Virus record (IMG/VR): IMGVR_UViG_3300037277_000025
Location: 1-38,050 of that record
Source of the DNA: a virus
Length of the DNA: 38,050 bases
Strand: one strand, 5' to 3'
The translations under genes were made by a program, and so were the position numbers. The notes beneath the pieces are model-generated. The model searched no databases and was not told where the DNA came from. It saw only the letters and a list, made by a program, of their open reading frames with translations. Numbering within the stretch: position 1 is the stretch's first letter; the number at the start of each line of letters is the position of its first letter. Below, piece after piece: positions 32,603 to 38,050 of this stretch.

Positions 32603-32820
32603 TACCAGCTATAGAAGATTACAAGATATTGTCAATGGATGGGAAGTATTACGTACTAAATCCTTACGACTTATTCGCAATGCCATCGCTAGAAATGATA
32701 CCAATTGCTTTTGCCTCAAGAAATGAAGCAGGTGAGCATATGGATTTAGTCTTTAAAAACCATATGCAAGAATACAATAGACTTAAAAAAATGGGATGCA
32801 GTTTCCCGTATAACGATTAA
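32599..32820 (+). CDS. Small early protein
   Basis: 73 residues from the ATG at 32599, which overlaps the upstream stop (ATGA); an in-frame ATG five codons earlier exists. Begins MIPAIEDYKI and has YYVLNPYDLFAMPSL. No family. Its stop region starts the first TAAGGAGCAAACAAA junction repeat. Confidence 0.55.
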   Translation: MIPAIEDYKILSMDGKYYVLNPYDLFAMPSLEMIPIAFASRNEAGEHMDLVFKNHMQEYNRLKKMGCSFPYND

Positions 32821-32832
32821 GGAGCAAACAAA

Positions 32833-33060
32833 ATGACACTAGAACAAAAACTACAGGACCAAGAACAGAAGCTATTAAAATCCATTGAAAACGGCACAGA
32901 CTGGGACGCAGAAGACATAAATTTTATTATTTTTGCTCAGCATGACTTAGTAGAACAAGAATGCAACATAATCGAGGAGACATACAGAGACCTGCAACAC
33001 GACATGGAAAGTAGATTGATAGCAGCATTAGAGGCTAGGGATAAGGAGCAAACAAAATGA
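32833..33060 (+). CDS. Small acidic coiled protein
   Basis: 75 residues (MTLEQKLQDQ), helical, glutamate-rich, ending DKEQTK. The start is preceded by the junction repeat TAAGGAGCAAACAAA, and the same repeat makes up its own last codons, which overlap the next start (ATGA). Function unknown. Confidence 0.6.
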   Translation: MTLEQKLQDQEQKLLKSIENGTDWDAEDINFIIFAQHDLVEQECNIIEETYRDLQHDMESRLIAALEARDKEQTK

Positions 33061-33200
33061 AACCAAGAATAAAACCTGAACAAGCTATAGAGAGTATAAA
33101 TAAAATAGAAGAAATGTATAAATCAGGAGAAATAACAGAAGAGAAGCGTCAGCAGCTTATTCGTGAAATACAAAAATATACAATTAATAAGGAGCAATAA
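33057..33200 (+). CDS. Small helical protein
   Basis: 47 residues (MKPRIKPEQA), with EEMYKSGEITEEKRQQL, a two-helix shape often seen in short linker-type domains (similar to SHOCT-like helices), ending INKEQ. Start overlaps previous stop (ATGA). Function unknown. Confidence 0.55.
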   Translation: MKPRIKPEQAIESINKIEEMYKSGEITEEKRQQLIREIQKYTINKEQ

Positions 33201-33201
33201 A

Positions 33202-33327
33202 ATGCGCGAAGAATGGCCATTGGCAGCTATTTATATTTCAGGATTTATATGCGTGACAGTTATATGTTGTCATTACATAAATAAAGAATGCAATAAGCCT
33301 GATGTAATTAAGGAGCAAACAAAATGA
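33202..33327 (+). CDS. Small membrane protein
   Basis: 41 residues (MREEWPLAAI) with one hydrophobic segment at about residues 6-25 (IYISGFICVTVICC) and three cysteines, ending IKEQTK. A variant junction repeat gives AAGGAG. Its size and topology would suit a membrane inhibitor or exclusion peptide; holin cannot be excluded but early expression argues against it. Confidence 0.55.
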   Translation: MREEWPLAAIYISGFICVTVICCHYINKECNKPDVIKEQTK

Positions 33328-33593
33328 CAGAAAAATACAAAGAAAATAATGAATTCAGGTTAGCGGATTTGTTAAACGCAGAATTAACGTCATCTGATTT
33401 GTATAATAATGAGCTTGAACTAGTAATACTTCATGGAGAAAAAGTTGATGTAAAGCATGAAGATTTATTGCTCAATATCCATCCTTATATGGATAGTTTC
33501 TATATAAAAGCCGAACAGTTAAAACAATTTAAAGATACGCTTGACCACATATCGAAAGAGATAAGTTATTACCTAGATAAGGAAAAAAAATGA
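33324..33593 (+). CDS. Small early protein
   Basis: 89 residues (MTEKYKENNE), acidic, with strands in the middle (ELVILHGEKVDV) and a C-terminal helix ending LDKEKK. Overlaps the previous gene by four bases, with the exact junction repeat upstream. Function unknown. Confidence 0.6.
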   Translation: MTEKYKENNEFRLADLLNAELTSSDLYNNELELVILHGEKVDVKHEDLLLNIHPYMDSFYIKAEQLKQFKDTLDHISKEISYYLDKEKK

Positions 33594-33706
33594 ATCCATG
33601 GCAAGAAAGTAACGGTGACGAAGACGACATTCAACTAACAGAATGGGAGCGCTACGAAGCCAAAGAAGAAGCTAGATGCAATGACCGTGGTATGGAGTAC
33701 GACTAA
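33590..33706 (+). CDS. Small acidic protein
   Basis: 38 residues (MNPWQESNGD), strongly acidic (GDEDDIQLTEWERYEAKEE). Overlaps the previous stop (ATGA), and its own stop shares one base with the next ATG. AAGGA lies in the upstream gene end. Function unknown; the charge could suit DNA mimicry, but that is speculation. Confidence 0.5.
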   Translation: MNPWQESNGDEDDIQLTEWERYEAKEEARCNDRGMEYD

Positions 33707-33915
33707 TGATTGACGAAGAAAAATACAAATTATTTGCAACAAACATAGAATATATAAGAACAGTTGCATATTTAGAAGCACTTACTGTGGGTGAGCTTGA
33801 TTTGCGTGCTGTTGTGCTTTATTCATTTATTAGTGGTTATGAGGCAGCGCTTGAGTCTGCGTTGAAACCTAAATTAACGCGCGCATATAAATATAAAAAT
33901 ATGGAGTGTGACTAA
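33706..33915 (+). CDS. Small early protein
   Basis: 69 residues (MIDEEKYKLF), helical, with AYLEALTVGELDLRAVVLYSF, ending KYKNMECD. One-base overlaps at both ends. Function unknown. Confidence 0.55.
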   Translation: MIDEEKYKLFATNIEYIRTVAYLEALTVGELDLRAVVLYSFISGYEAALESALKPKLTRAYKYKNMECD

Positions 33916-34121
33916 TGGGCGCCCCAGCTGACAAAGGTTATCTGTATAGAGCCATAGGTGAAATGGCATTTGATTCTTTAACTGCTTCAATGGCTATAGA
34001 AGATAAAAACAAATTCAAAGCATGGCTAACAAAAGCTTTAGACTCACTGCCTGACACATGGTCATTATTAAATGCTCTTGAATTTTACCAGCGTGAGTTT
34101 TTAAATAAGGAACAAAAATAA
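33915..34121 (+). CDS. Small early protein
   Basis: 68 residues (MGAPADKGYL), helical, with AFDSLTASMAIEDKNKFKAWL, ending FLNKEQK. The end is a loose junction repeat that includes the AAGGA of the next gene. Function unknown. Confidence 0.55.
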   Translation: MGAPADKGYLYRAIGEMAFDSLTASMAIEDKNKFKAWLTKALDSLPDTWSLLNALEFYQREFLNKEQK

Positions 34122-34225
34122 TGAAAACAATAGCAACCCTAATACTAGCTATAATACTAACCGGGTGTTGCACAAACCAAGACGAACGTGAAATGGACGG
34201 CCAACAAGTACTAATTACAGGATAA
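34121..34225 (+). CDS. Tiny lipoprotein
   Basis: 34 residues. The signal peptide and lipobox are clear: MKTIATLILAIILTGC, with LTGC at 13-16, so the mature lipoprotein would be only 19 residues (starts CCTNQDE). AAGGA lies nine bases before ATG. Small phage lipoproteins act as o-spanins (Rz1) or block superinfection; 19 residues is short for a spanin, and it is in an early operon. Envelope-acting exclusion factor is my preferred guess. Confidence 0.6.
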   Translation: MKTIATLILAIILTGCCTNQDEREMDGQQVLITG

Positions 34226-34228
34226 ATA

Positions 34229-34423
34229 ATGAACCTTACAGCAACAATAGGCCCAAGCAAAATGGTACCAGAAACGCATCACTTTATGATCATGTACGAC
34301 GGCAACATAATAACCCAAGCGCACTTAACGCTAGACGAGCTAGAAGATATTGAAATGAGTCTCACTGATATAATTATTGATATATCGCGGTATAGACGTA
34401 AATTACAGCGTGAGGAGTTATGA
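34229..34423 (+). CDS. Small early protein
   Basis: 64 residues (MNLTATIGPS), with strands (HHFMIMYDGNIITQ) and an acidic helix (LDELEDIEMSLTD). It overlaps the next start by four bases. Upstream, GGATAA provides a weak ribosome binding site. Function unknown. Confidence 0.55.
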   Translation: MNLTATIGPSKMVPETHHFMIMYDGNIITQAHLTLDELEDIEMSLTDIIIDISRYRRKLQREEL

Positions 34424-34782
34424 ATATTGTGCCAGCACAATACTGTGATGATTGTTATAAAAATGCAATCTTAATTAATTTAAATTGTACAGATATTAGT
34501 GTAATAAGAAACTGGGCTAAATCATTTCATAAACAATTTTGTTTAAATAAAGAGAATAAAATGCCAATAGAAACAAAAATTATCTGTGATAATTGCAATC
34601 AGGATTTATCCGAAACAACCAACAGCATAGACTATAGACTAGAGCTTAAAAACAGACGCATACAATGCCACGAAGGAGCAGTAACTGATATGTTAATTAT
34701 GCCCGCAATTGAAAATAATTGTGCTTTTTGTGGTCTTCATTGCCTTAGTGAATGGTTAAAAAAATATAGAGAAGGAAACTAA
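34420..34782 (+). CDS. Cysteine-rich, probably zinc-binding protein
   Basis: 120 residues. Pairs CDDC (9-12), CDNC (56-59) and CAFC (about 101-104) plus single cysteines and histidines in CHEGA and LHCLSEWL suggest zinc ribbons. An in-frame ATG at 34561, behind AGAGAATAAA, could give a 73-residue product carrying only the second part. No enzyme motif. Function unknown. Confidence 0.6.
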   Translation: MNIVPAQYCDDCYKNAILINLNCTDISVIRNWAKSFHKQFCLNKENKMPIETKIICDNCNQDLSETTNSIDYRLELKNRRIQCHEGAVTDMLIMPAIENNCAFCGLHCLSEWLKKYREGN

Positions 34783-34783
34783 A

Positions 34784-34921
34784 ATGACCAACATAACAAT
34801 AGCAATAATCTGCATAATAGGCGTAGTAAGCTTAATCTACGACGCTAACGAAAAATGCACATACTACCCAGATGGTTCAAAGATATGCCGTAACCCAGAC
34901 GGCACTTGGAGCTCAAAATAA
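34784..34921 (+). CDS. Tiny membrane or secreted protein
   Basis: 45 residues. A hydrophobic N-terminus (ITIAIICIIGVVSLIY) is followed by a small domain with two cysteines (KCTYYPDGSKICRNPDGTW), perhaps disulfide-linked outside the membrane. AAGGA lies about ten bases before ATG; stop and next start share a base. Possibly an envelope-acting exclusion protein. Confidence 0.55.
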   Translation: MTNITIAIICIIGVVSLIYDANEKCTYYPDGSKICRNPDGTWSSK

Positions 34922-35232
34922 TGATAGAAGAAAAAATGTCACAAGAGGATTTTGATTCAATCGGAAAAGTGGTAGTAGTAAGTAACACAATGATAAACGA
35001 AGTTACAAGTCTTTTCGATCCTGCTGAGTTCATAGGAAAAGAGGAACATTTTATAAATTTAATGCTTACACTATCCGCATTATTTAGCGGAACAATTATA
35101 AAAAGACTTACAGAAGTTTACGGTATACAAGACACACAAGATTTAATGAAAGATTTAAGCGAAAAAATAAATTTAACCCTGCGCTTAACTGATAATAAGG
35201 AACGTCTAAATGAATTACTTAAAACGCATTGA
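34921..35232 (+). CDS. Small helical protein
   Basis: 103 residues from the ATG at 34921 (MIEEKMSQED), helical, with FINLMLTLSALFSGTIIKRL and LSEKINLTLRLTDNKERL. It overlaps the next gene by 23 bases. Function unknown. Confidence 0.58.
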   Translation: MIEEKMSQEDFDSIGKVVVVSNTMINEVTSLFDPAEFIGKEEHFINLMLTLSALFSGTIIKRLTEVYGIQDTQDLMKDLSEKINLTLRLTDNKERLNELLKTH

Positions 35233-35368
35233 TGGGTCAAAATGCATCCACCACTACTGGGCACCCATGCCAACGCTGATGCTTTGTTATAAATGTGGTG
35301 ACCGCCTGTTAATTAGCCCGGTTAAATCGTATTCGCTAGAAGAATTTAAAAAACGCTCAGAACTCTAA
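35210..35368 (+). CDS. Small zinc-ribbon-like protein
   Basis: 52 residues (MNYLKRIDGS), with CIHHYW and CYKCGDRLL, a possible single zinc site (C12, H14/H15, C26, C29). AAGGA lies eight bases before ATG inside the upstream gene. Small zinc proteins of this form are common in phage early operons; function unknown. Confidence 0.55.
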   Translation: MNYLKRIDGSKCIHHYWAPMPTLMLCYKCGDRLLISPVKSYSLEEFKKRSEL

Positions 35369-35377
35369 GGATATAGA

Positions 35378-35464
35378 ATGGAACACTTAAAAAACGCACT
35401 ATGCCTATGCTGTATCTGCGCAACTGTTTGGGGAATAACGGCGATAGGGTATATACTGCACTAA
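35378..35464 (+). CDS. Tiny membrane peptide
   Basis: 28 residues (MEHLKNALCL) with a hydrophobic stretch to the end (CCICATVWGITAIGYIL) and four cysteines. CTAAGGATATAGA before ATG is a fair ribosome binding site. Twenty bases before csrA. Could be a small membrane toxin-like or exclusion peptide, or only a leader that couples translation. Confidence 0.42.
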   Translation: MEHLKNALCLCCICATVWGITAIGYILH

Positions 35465-35472
35465 ACAACGTA

Positions 35473-35483
35473 AGGATACTCCT
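35473..35483 (+). promoter_or_regulatory. Hairpin over the csrA ribosome binding site
   Basis: AGGATACTCCT directly precedes the csrA ATG. AGGA (35473-35476), the ribosome binding site, can pair with TCCT (35480-35483) across a three-base loop. The AAGGAT could also be bound by CsrA itself, which would give autoregulation as in many csrA genes. Confidence 0.4.
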
Positions 35484-35663
35484 ATGCTACTAATAAGCCG
35501 ACGAGTTGGCGAGTCAATAATCATCAATAAAAATATAAAAATAACGTTTTTACGGGTTAATTCACCGGGTCAAATAAGCATAGGCATAGACGCGCCTCCA
35601 GAGGTTCCGGTTAATCGTGAAGAGATTCACGAGCGTATAAAGCGGGAAGACCCGAATTACTAG
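35484..35663 (+). CDS. csrA: Phage CsrA/RsmA translational regulator
   Basis: 59 residues, the usual length (E. coli CsrA has 61). It begins MLLISRRVGESIII, matching the family start MLILTRRVGE, and ends with EVPVNREEIHERI like EVSVHREEIYQRI. The RNA-binding R6 and the later arginine (R45, equal to E. coli R44) are kept; the E. coli R31 position is serine (QISIGI). CsrA dimers bind A(N)GGA motifs in mRNA leaders, usually blocking ribosomes. It is the last gene of the second early operon and meets the converging gene at 35664 without any gap. Candidate targets in this window are at 3583, 8274 and 26138. It could also redirect host gene expression. Confidence 0.93.
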   Translation: MLLISRRVGESIIINKNIKITFLRVNSPGQISIGIDAPPEVPVNREEIHERIKREDPNY

Positions 35664-35897
35664 CTAAATACCCCTTGTATGATTCAACAACCATATATTT
35701 GCACGATAACGCCCAGCAGATTGTTTTAATTGGGCGTTATCTGTATCTGCTATACCTTGCATCCATAATTCTATATAACGCAGCATGTACGTTTTACGGA
35801 GCTTTTTAGGAACTGAGTGCAAGCGTAATTTTATAAAGGTTATATCGTCTCTTAGGAGTTGCAGCCCTTTAGAGGCTGCGTAGTCGGTGAAGTTCAT
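35664..35897 (-). CDS. Unknown basic helical protein
   Basis: 77 residues (MNFTDYAASK), basic, with FIKLRLHSVPKKLRKTYMLRYIELW. Its stop adjoins the csrA stop, the two being convergent. Its start overlaps the previous gene by four bases (ATGA). A nucleic-acid-binding role is possible from the charge only. Confidence 0.6.
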   Translation of the reverse strand: MNFTDYAASKGLQLLRDDITFIKLRLHSVPKKLRKTYMLRYIELWMQGIADTDNAQLKQSAGRYRANIWLLNHTRGI

Positions 35898-36334
35898 TCA
35901 CAAAATTCATTTATTATTTTATTGATTTTGCTAACCATAGCATCAGTTAAATTTAAATTTCTTAATTTATTAACTTCATATTCCTGTAAATGTATAAAAG
36001 GAAATTCAGAAATAATATAAGATGTTCCATTATTATCTTGCTTAAGAGCAATAAAAAAATTAGAACAGACCTCATCAGCATTTGGTACAGTACCAATATA
36101 TAAATTATCGCCACGCACATCACCTTCCCAATAAGTTTTACGCTCCCATAAACTCATTAAGCTATTAACTAATATGTCACGTAATTCGGCTCGACATGGA
36201 ATATCAAATAATTCACGTGAATATTCCAAAGGAATAGATTCAAATGCATTATCAATTCTAGCTTGTTTATAAATATCTTTAAAACTATGCATTAATCCAA
36301 AAATATCAATAGGACCTAATTCATAAACATACAT
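35894..36334 (-). CDS. Unknown protein
   Basis: 146 residues (MYVYELGPID), mixed helix and strand, with IPLEYSRELFDIP and SEFPFIHLQEYEVNKLRN. AGGAG lies nine bases before ATG. Coupled to the 77-residue gene. No family recognised. Confidence 0.62.
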   Translation of the reverse strand: MYVYELGPIDIFGLMHSFKDIYKQARIDNAFESIPLEYSRELFDIPCRAELRDILVNSLMSLWERKTYWEGDVRGDNLYIGTVPNADEVCSNFFIALKQDNNGTSYIISEFPFIHLQEYEVNKLRNLNLTDAMVSKINKIINEFCE

Positions 36335-36394
36335 TATATTACTCCTGTTTTATTAAATTTCATGAAATGCCATAAAAACCCACCCTTTGTGCAT

Positions 36395-36532
36395 TCAATA
36401 ACCAGTATCAAGGCATTGTCGAATGATTTTTTCTAAACGCATTTCCGTAAGACAGATACCCATTGAATAATCTGTAATCCTAAAAATATGGTTAAACTTC
36501 ATCTGATTATTTTTTACCCATAAGTACTGCAT
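36395..36532 (-). CDS. Possible small protein
   Basis: 45 residues (MQYLWVKNNQ, ending RQCLDTGY), with GGAG five bases before ATG and a plausible mixed composition. It lies between the iteron region and the 146-residue gene, on the same strand. The ribosome binding site supports it; no homology is visible. Confidence 0.48.
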   Translation of the reverse strand: MQYLWVKNNQMKFNHIFRITDYSMGICLTEMRLEKIIRQCLDTGY

Positions 36533-36540
36533 ATTAACTC

Positions 36541-36892
36541 CATGTGTAATATTTATTAAAACCGCACTCAAATATAGCTATCATCATGAGCGCACAGAGC
36601 GTAAAAAAACGCTGATTATGAGCATAGAAAAAACGCTAGAACTCAATGCCAGCATGGCCTAAATCCATTTACATGAGCGTTATGAGTGTAAAACGCAATT
36701 TTGCATTAGAATACCCTCTAGTGAGAACAATGGGGGGGGGTGTGATACCCATTGTTCTCAATACTACTACTTATCTATATAAAATAACACTCATAACACT
36801 CATATTAAGTAATAAGACCCTTATAAACATTGGGATAAACCGCATGAGCGTAACTTACTTTTACGCTCATTTTACACTCATGTGCGCTCATA
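36541..36892. repeat. Second iteron array with hairpin and G-tract, origin-like
   Basis: No gene is supported here. A 7-mer, ATGAGCG or ATGAGTG, or its complement, occurs about ten times: 36586, 36673, 36682 and 36844 on plus; 36788, 36797, 36864, 36875 and 36885 on minus, with looser copies at 36597 and 36618. Between them is a perfect 13-base inverted repeat (36722-36734 and 36748-36760) whose left arm and loop contain a run of ten or so G residues. AT-rich DNA follows (36760-36830). It lies just 3' of the second VapE helicase and looks like a replication origin, distinct in sequence from the left array. Confidence 0.6.
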
Positions 36893-38050
36893 TTAATTCC
36901 AGCCATTATTCATAAACTCTTTTATCGCCTCTTTAGCAAGCGGAGGCATTAATTTATGATATCGTTCGATTGATTTTGGTTTTCCTTTTTGCACATTTAA
37001 CTGTTTTAGAGCAGAAACTAATTGCTTTAAATCTTTGTCTAATGGTTTATCATAACCAATCATTTGTAATACTTCTGTGCAGGTTTTGAATCTCCAATCA
37101 TAGTCTGGAGCATCCCAATCAAATTTTTTAATAAGTTGTTCGTGGATTGTGTTAATAAACATATAATTTTGATTACTAACATTGAGCACAGCTTCTTGCT
37201 CTCTAGTTAAATAGGACAGTTGTCCTTCAAGCATATAATGTTCTATTTCAGCCCAAACCTGCTGCATATTAAATTCATGTTCATAGTCGGTGGATAAGGT
37301 CTCAAGCACCCACCATCTTCTATTGCCTGTTATGTCTTGCAAGAAGTTTTCATCATTGACCGACGCAAGAAACGCAGTACGCCTAGGCGCTCTTGTTTCT
37401 CCTCTAGCATAAGGCGCTCGATAAACATCCATATCACGTGTTAGAAATGCTTTAATGGAGGCTACGTCTGCTTTTCTTACCATGGCATCCACTTCGGATA
37501 ATTCAGTTAACCAGTTACCTGTTGCTTGCATAACTAAGTCTTTATCATTTGGATTTAAACTAAAATCACAAACCATTAGATTTAAATCGTTCGGTACTAA
37601 TTTTTTGATCCAAGATGATTTACCTATTGATGTTTCTCCAAGTAAAGTAAGTACTCCATGCAATGCTTTGCCTTTTTCTTCATAAGCCACCGACAATGCG
37701 CCAATCATCCAAGTTTTTAATAGTGTATTTCTTAAATCATTGTCAGTGCATTGTAAGGTTTCAGCAAAATCTTGGAATCTTATTACCCCGTCCCAAGGGA
37801 TTGACTGTACCCATTTTTTAACAGGATTGTATCTATACTTATCTGCTATATATAAAATCCAAGTTTCTATTTCAGAAATTGGTACTTCTTGCATAATACA
37901 AAGTCTCTTTATTTCAGAGGAAATTAATTGTTCTTTATTAGTAGAAGAAAAGTTTGTATTAGGTAGATAAGCATCAATTTTTTTGGTTATCTCATTAAAT
38001 TCTAATGTAACCTCATAAAAAGAGAGGGCGTGTTCAATATTTTCAGGAAG
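36893..38050 (-). CDS. VapE-family helicase, module 2 (N-terminus outside window)
   Basis: The frame is open to the right edge, giving 385 C-terminal residues; the first ATG inside (37894) is probably not the start because coding continues upstream. A canonical P-loop, GETSIGKS, is followed by WLTELSEVDAMVRKADV, by VNDENFL and the signature TGNRRWW, then NMQQVWAE as in the first helicase. The two are clear paralogs over about 300 residues but with large differences in the linker and C-terminus. Whether it also has a TOPRIM primase part lies outside the window. Probably the ATPase of a second replication module. Confidence 0.85.
   Translation of the reverse strand, partial: LPENIEHALSFYEVTLEFNEITKKIDAYLPNTNFSSTNKEQLISSEIKRLCIMQEVPISEIETWILYIADKYRYNPVKKWVQSIPWDGVIRFQDFAETLQCTDNDLRNTLLKTWMIGALSVAYEEKGKALHGVLTLLGETSIGKSSWIKKLVPNDLNLMVCDFSLNPNDKDLVMQATGNWLTELSEVDAMVRKADVASIKAFLTRDMDVYRAPYARGETRAPRRTAFLASVNDENFLQDITGNRRWWVLETLSTDYEHEFNMQQVWAEIEHYMLEGQLSYLTREQEAVLNVSNQNYMFINTIHEQLIKKFDWDAPDYDWRFKTCTEVLQMIGYDKPLDKDLKQLVSALKQLNVQKGKPKSIERYHKLMPPLAKEAIKEFMNNGWN

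Larger units (their letters stand above)
32818..33326 (+). repeat. Junction repeats with ribosome binding sites
   Basis: TAAGGAGCAAACAAAATG occurs exactly at 32818-32835, 33042-33059 and 33309-33326, with a shorter variant, TAAGGAGCAATAAAATG, at 33188-33204. Looser forms precede the genes at 33590, 34121 and 35210. Each carries the Shine-Dalgarno and start of one gene and, in three cases, the last codons (KEQ or KEQTK) of the gene before. Confidence 0.75.

Noticed and set aside
36646-36915. 89-codon plus-strand frame in the right iteron region
   Set aside because: It reads through the iterons, the G-run and the helicase 3' end; composition is not protein-like and there is no ribosome binding site.
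1-38050. tRNA genes, integrase, attachment sites
   Set aside because: I looked for tRNA-like arms and integrase motifs and saw none; attachment sites cannot be judged without flanking host DNA.

Overview
The window is most of the genome of a short-tailed, P22-like bacteriophage (podovirus morphogenesis plan), or a prophage or phage-plasmid of that type, with low G+C by eye (below about 40%). No bacterial housekeeping gene, tRNA, rRNA, integrase, CI-type repressor or CRISPR array is visible. The host cannot be read directly. A phage csrA gene, Gram-negative style Shine-Dalgarno sites and a small lipoprotein are compatible with a low-G+C gammaproteobacterium, but that is inference.

Layout. (1) 1-416: edge of a minus-strand gene, then an AT-rich iteron region. 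(2) 417-3789, minus strand: a leftward early operon that starts with a Cro-like regulator and ends with a TOPRIM plus VapE-type primase/helicase. (3) 3790-3906: divergent promoters with a palindromic operator. (4) 3907-7461, plus strand: recombination operon (unknown coiled protein, Sak4-like ATPase, HNH endonuclease, DUF669-like SSB, Cas4/RecB-like nuclease, two small proteins). (5) 7417-31751, minus strand: late genes. Read in transcription order these are small terminase, large terminase, portal, scaffold, coat, gp4-like and gp10-like tail factors, a candidate tail needle, three ejection-type proteins, tail fibre/adhesin genes with small basic proteins among them, a GH108 endolysin and a VRR-NUC nuclease. 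(6) 32013-35663, plus strand: a second early operon of about 17 tightly overlapping tiny genes that ends in a 59-residue CsrA. (7) 35664-36532, minus strand: three unknown genes. (8) 36541-36892: a second iteron region with a perfect 13-bp hairpin. (9) 36893-38050, minus strand: a second VapE-type helicase, cut by the window edge.

How it may work together. The two rightward early promoters, about 28 kb apart, carry almost the same 17-bp palindrome (TGATAATTGGAATATCA at 3831 and TGATAAATGGATTATCA at 32024), so one repressor, plausibly the Cro-like protein at 3583-3789, could control both. The second of these operons encodes CsrA. Near-consensus CsrA recognition sequences overlap the ribosome binding sites of the endolysin (8274-8286), of the gene after the Cro-like regulator (3583-3594), and partly of an internal start in a head gene (26138-26145). 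This suggests a transcriptional plus post-transcriptional circuit timing early regulation and lysis. It is a hypothesis from sequence only.

Two paralogous VapE helicases, each followed on its 3' side by its own unrelated iteron array, suggest two replication modules in one element.
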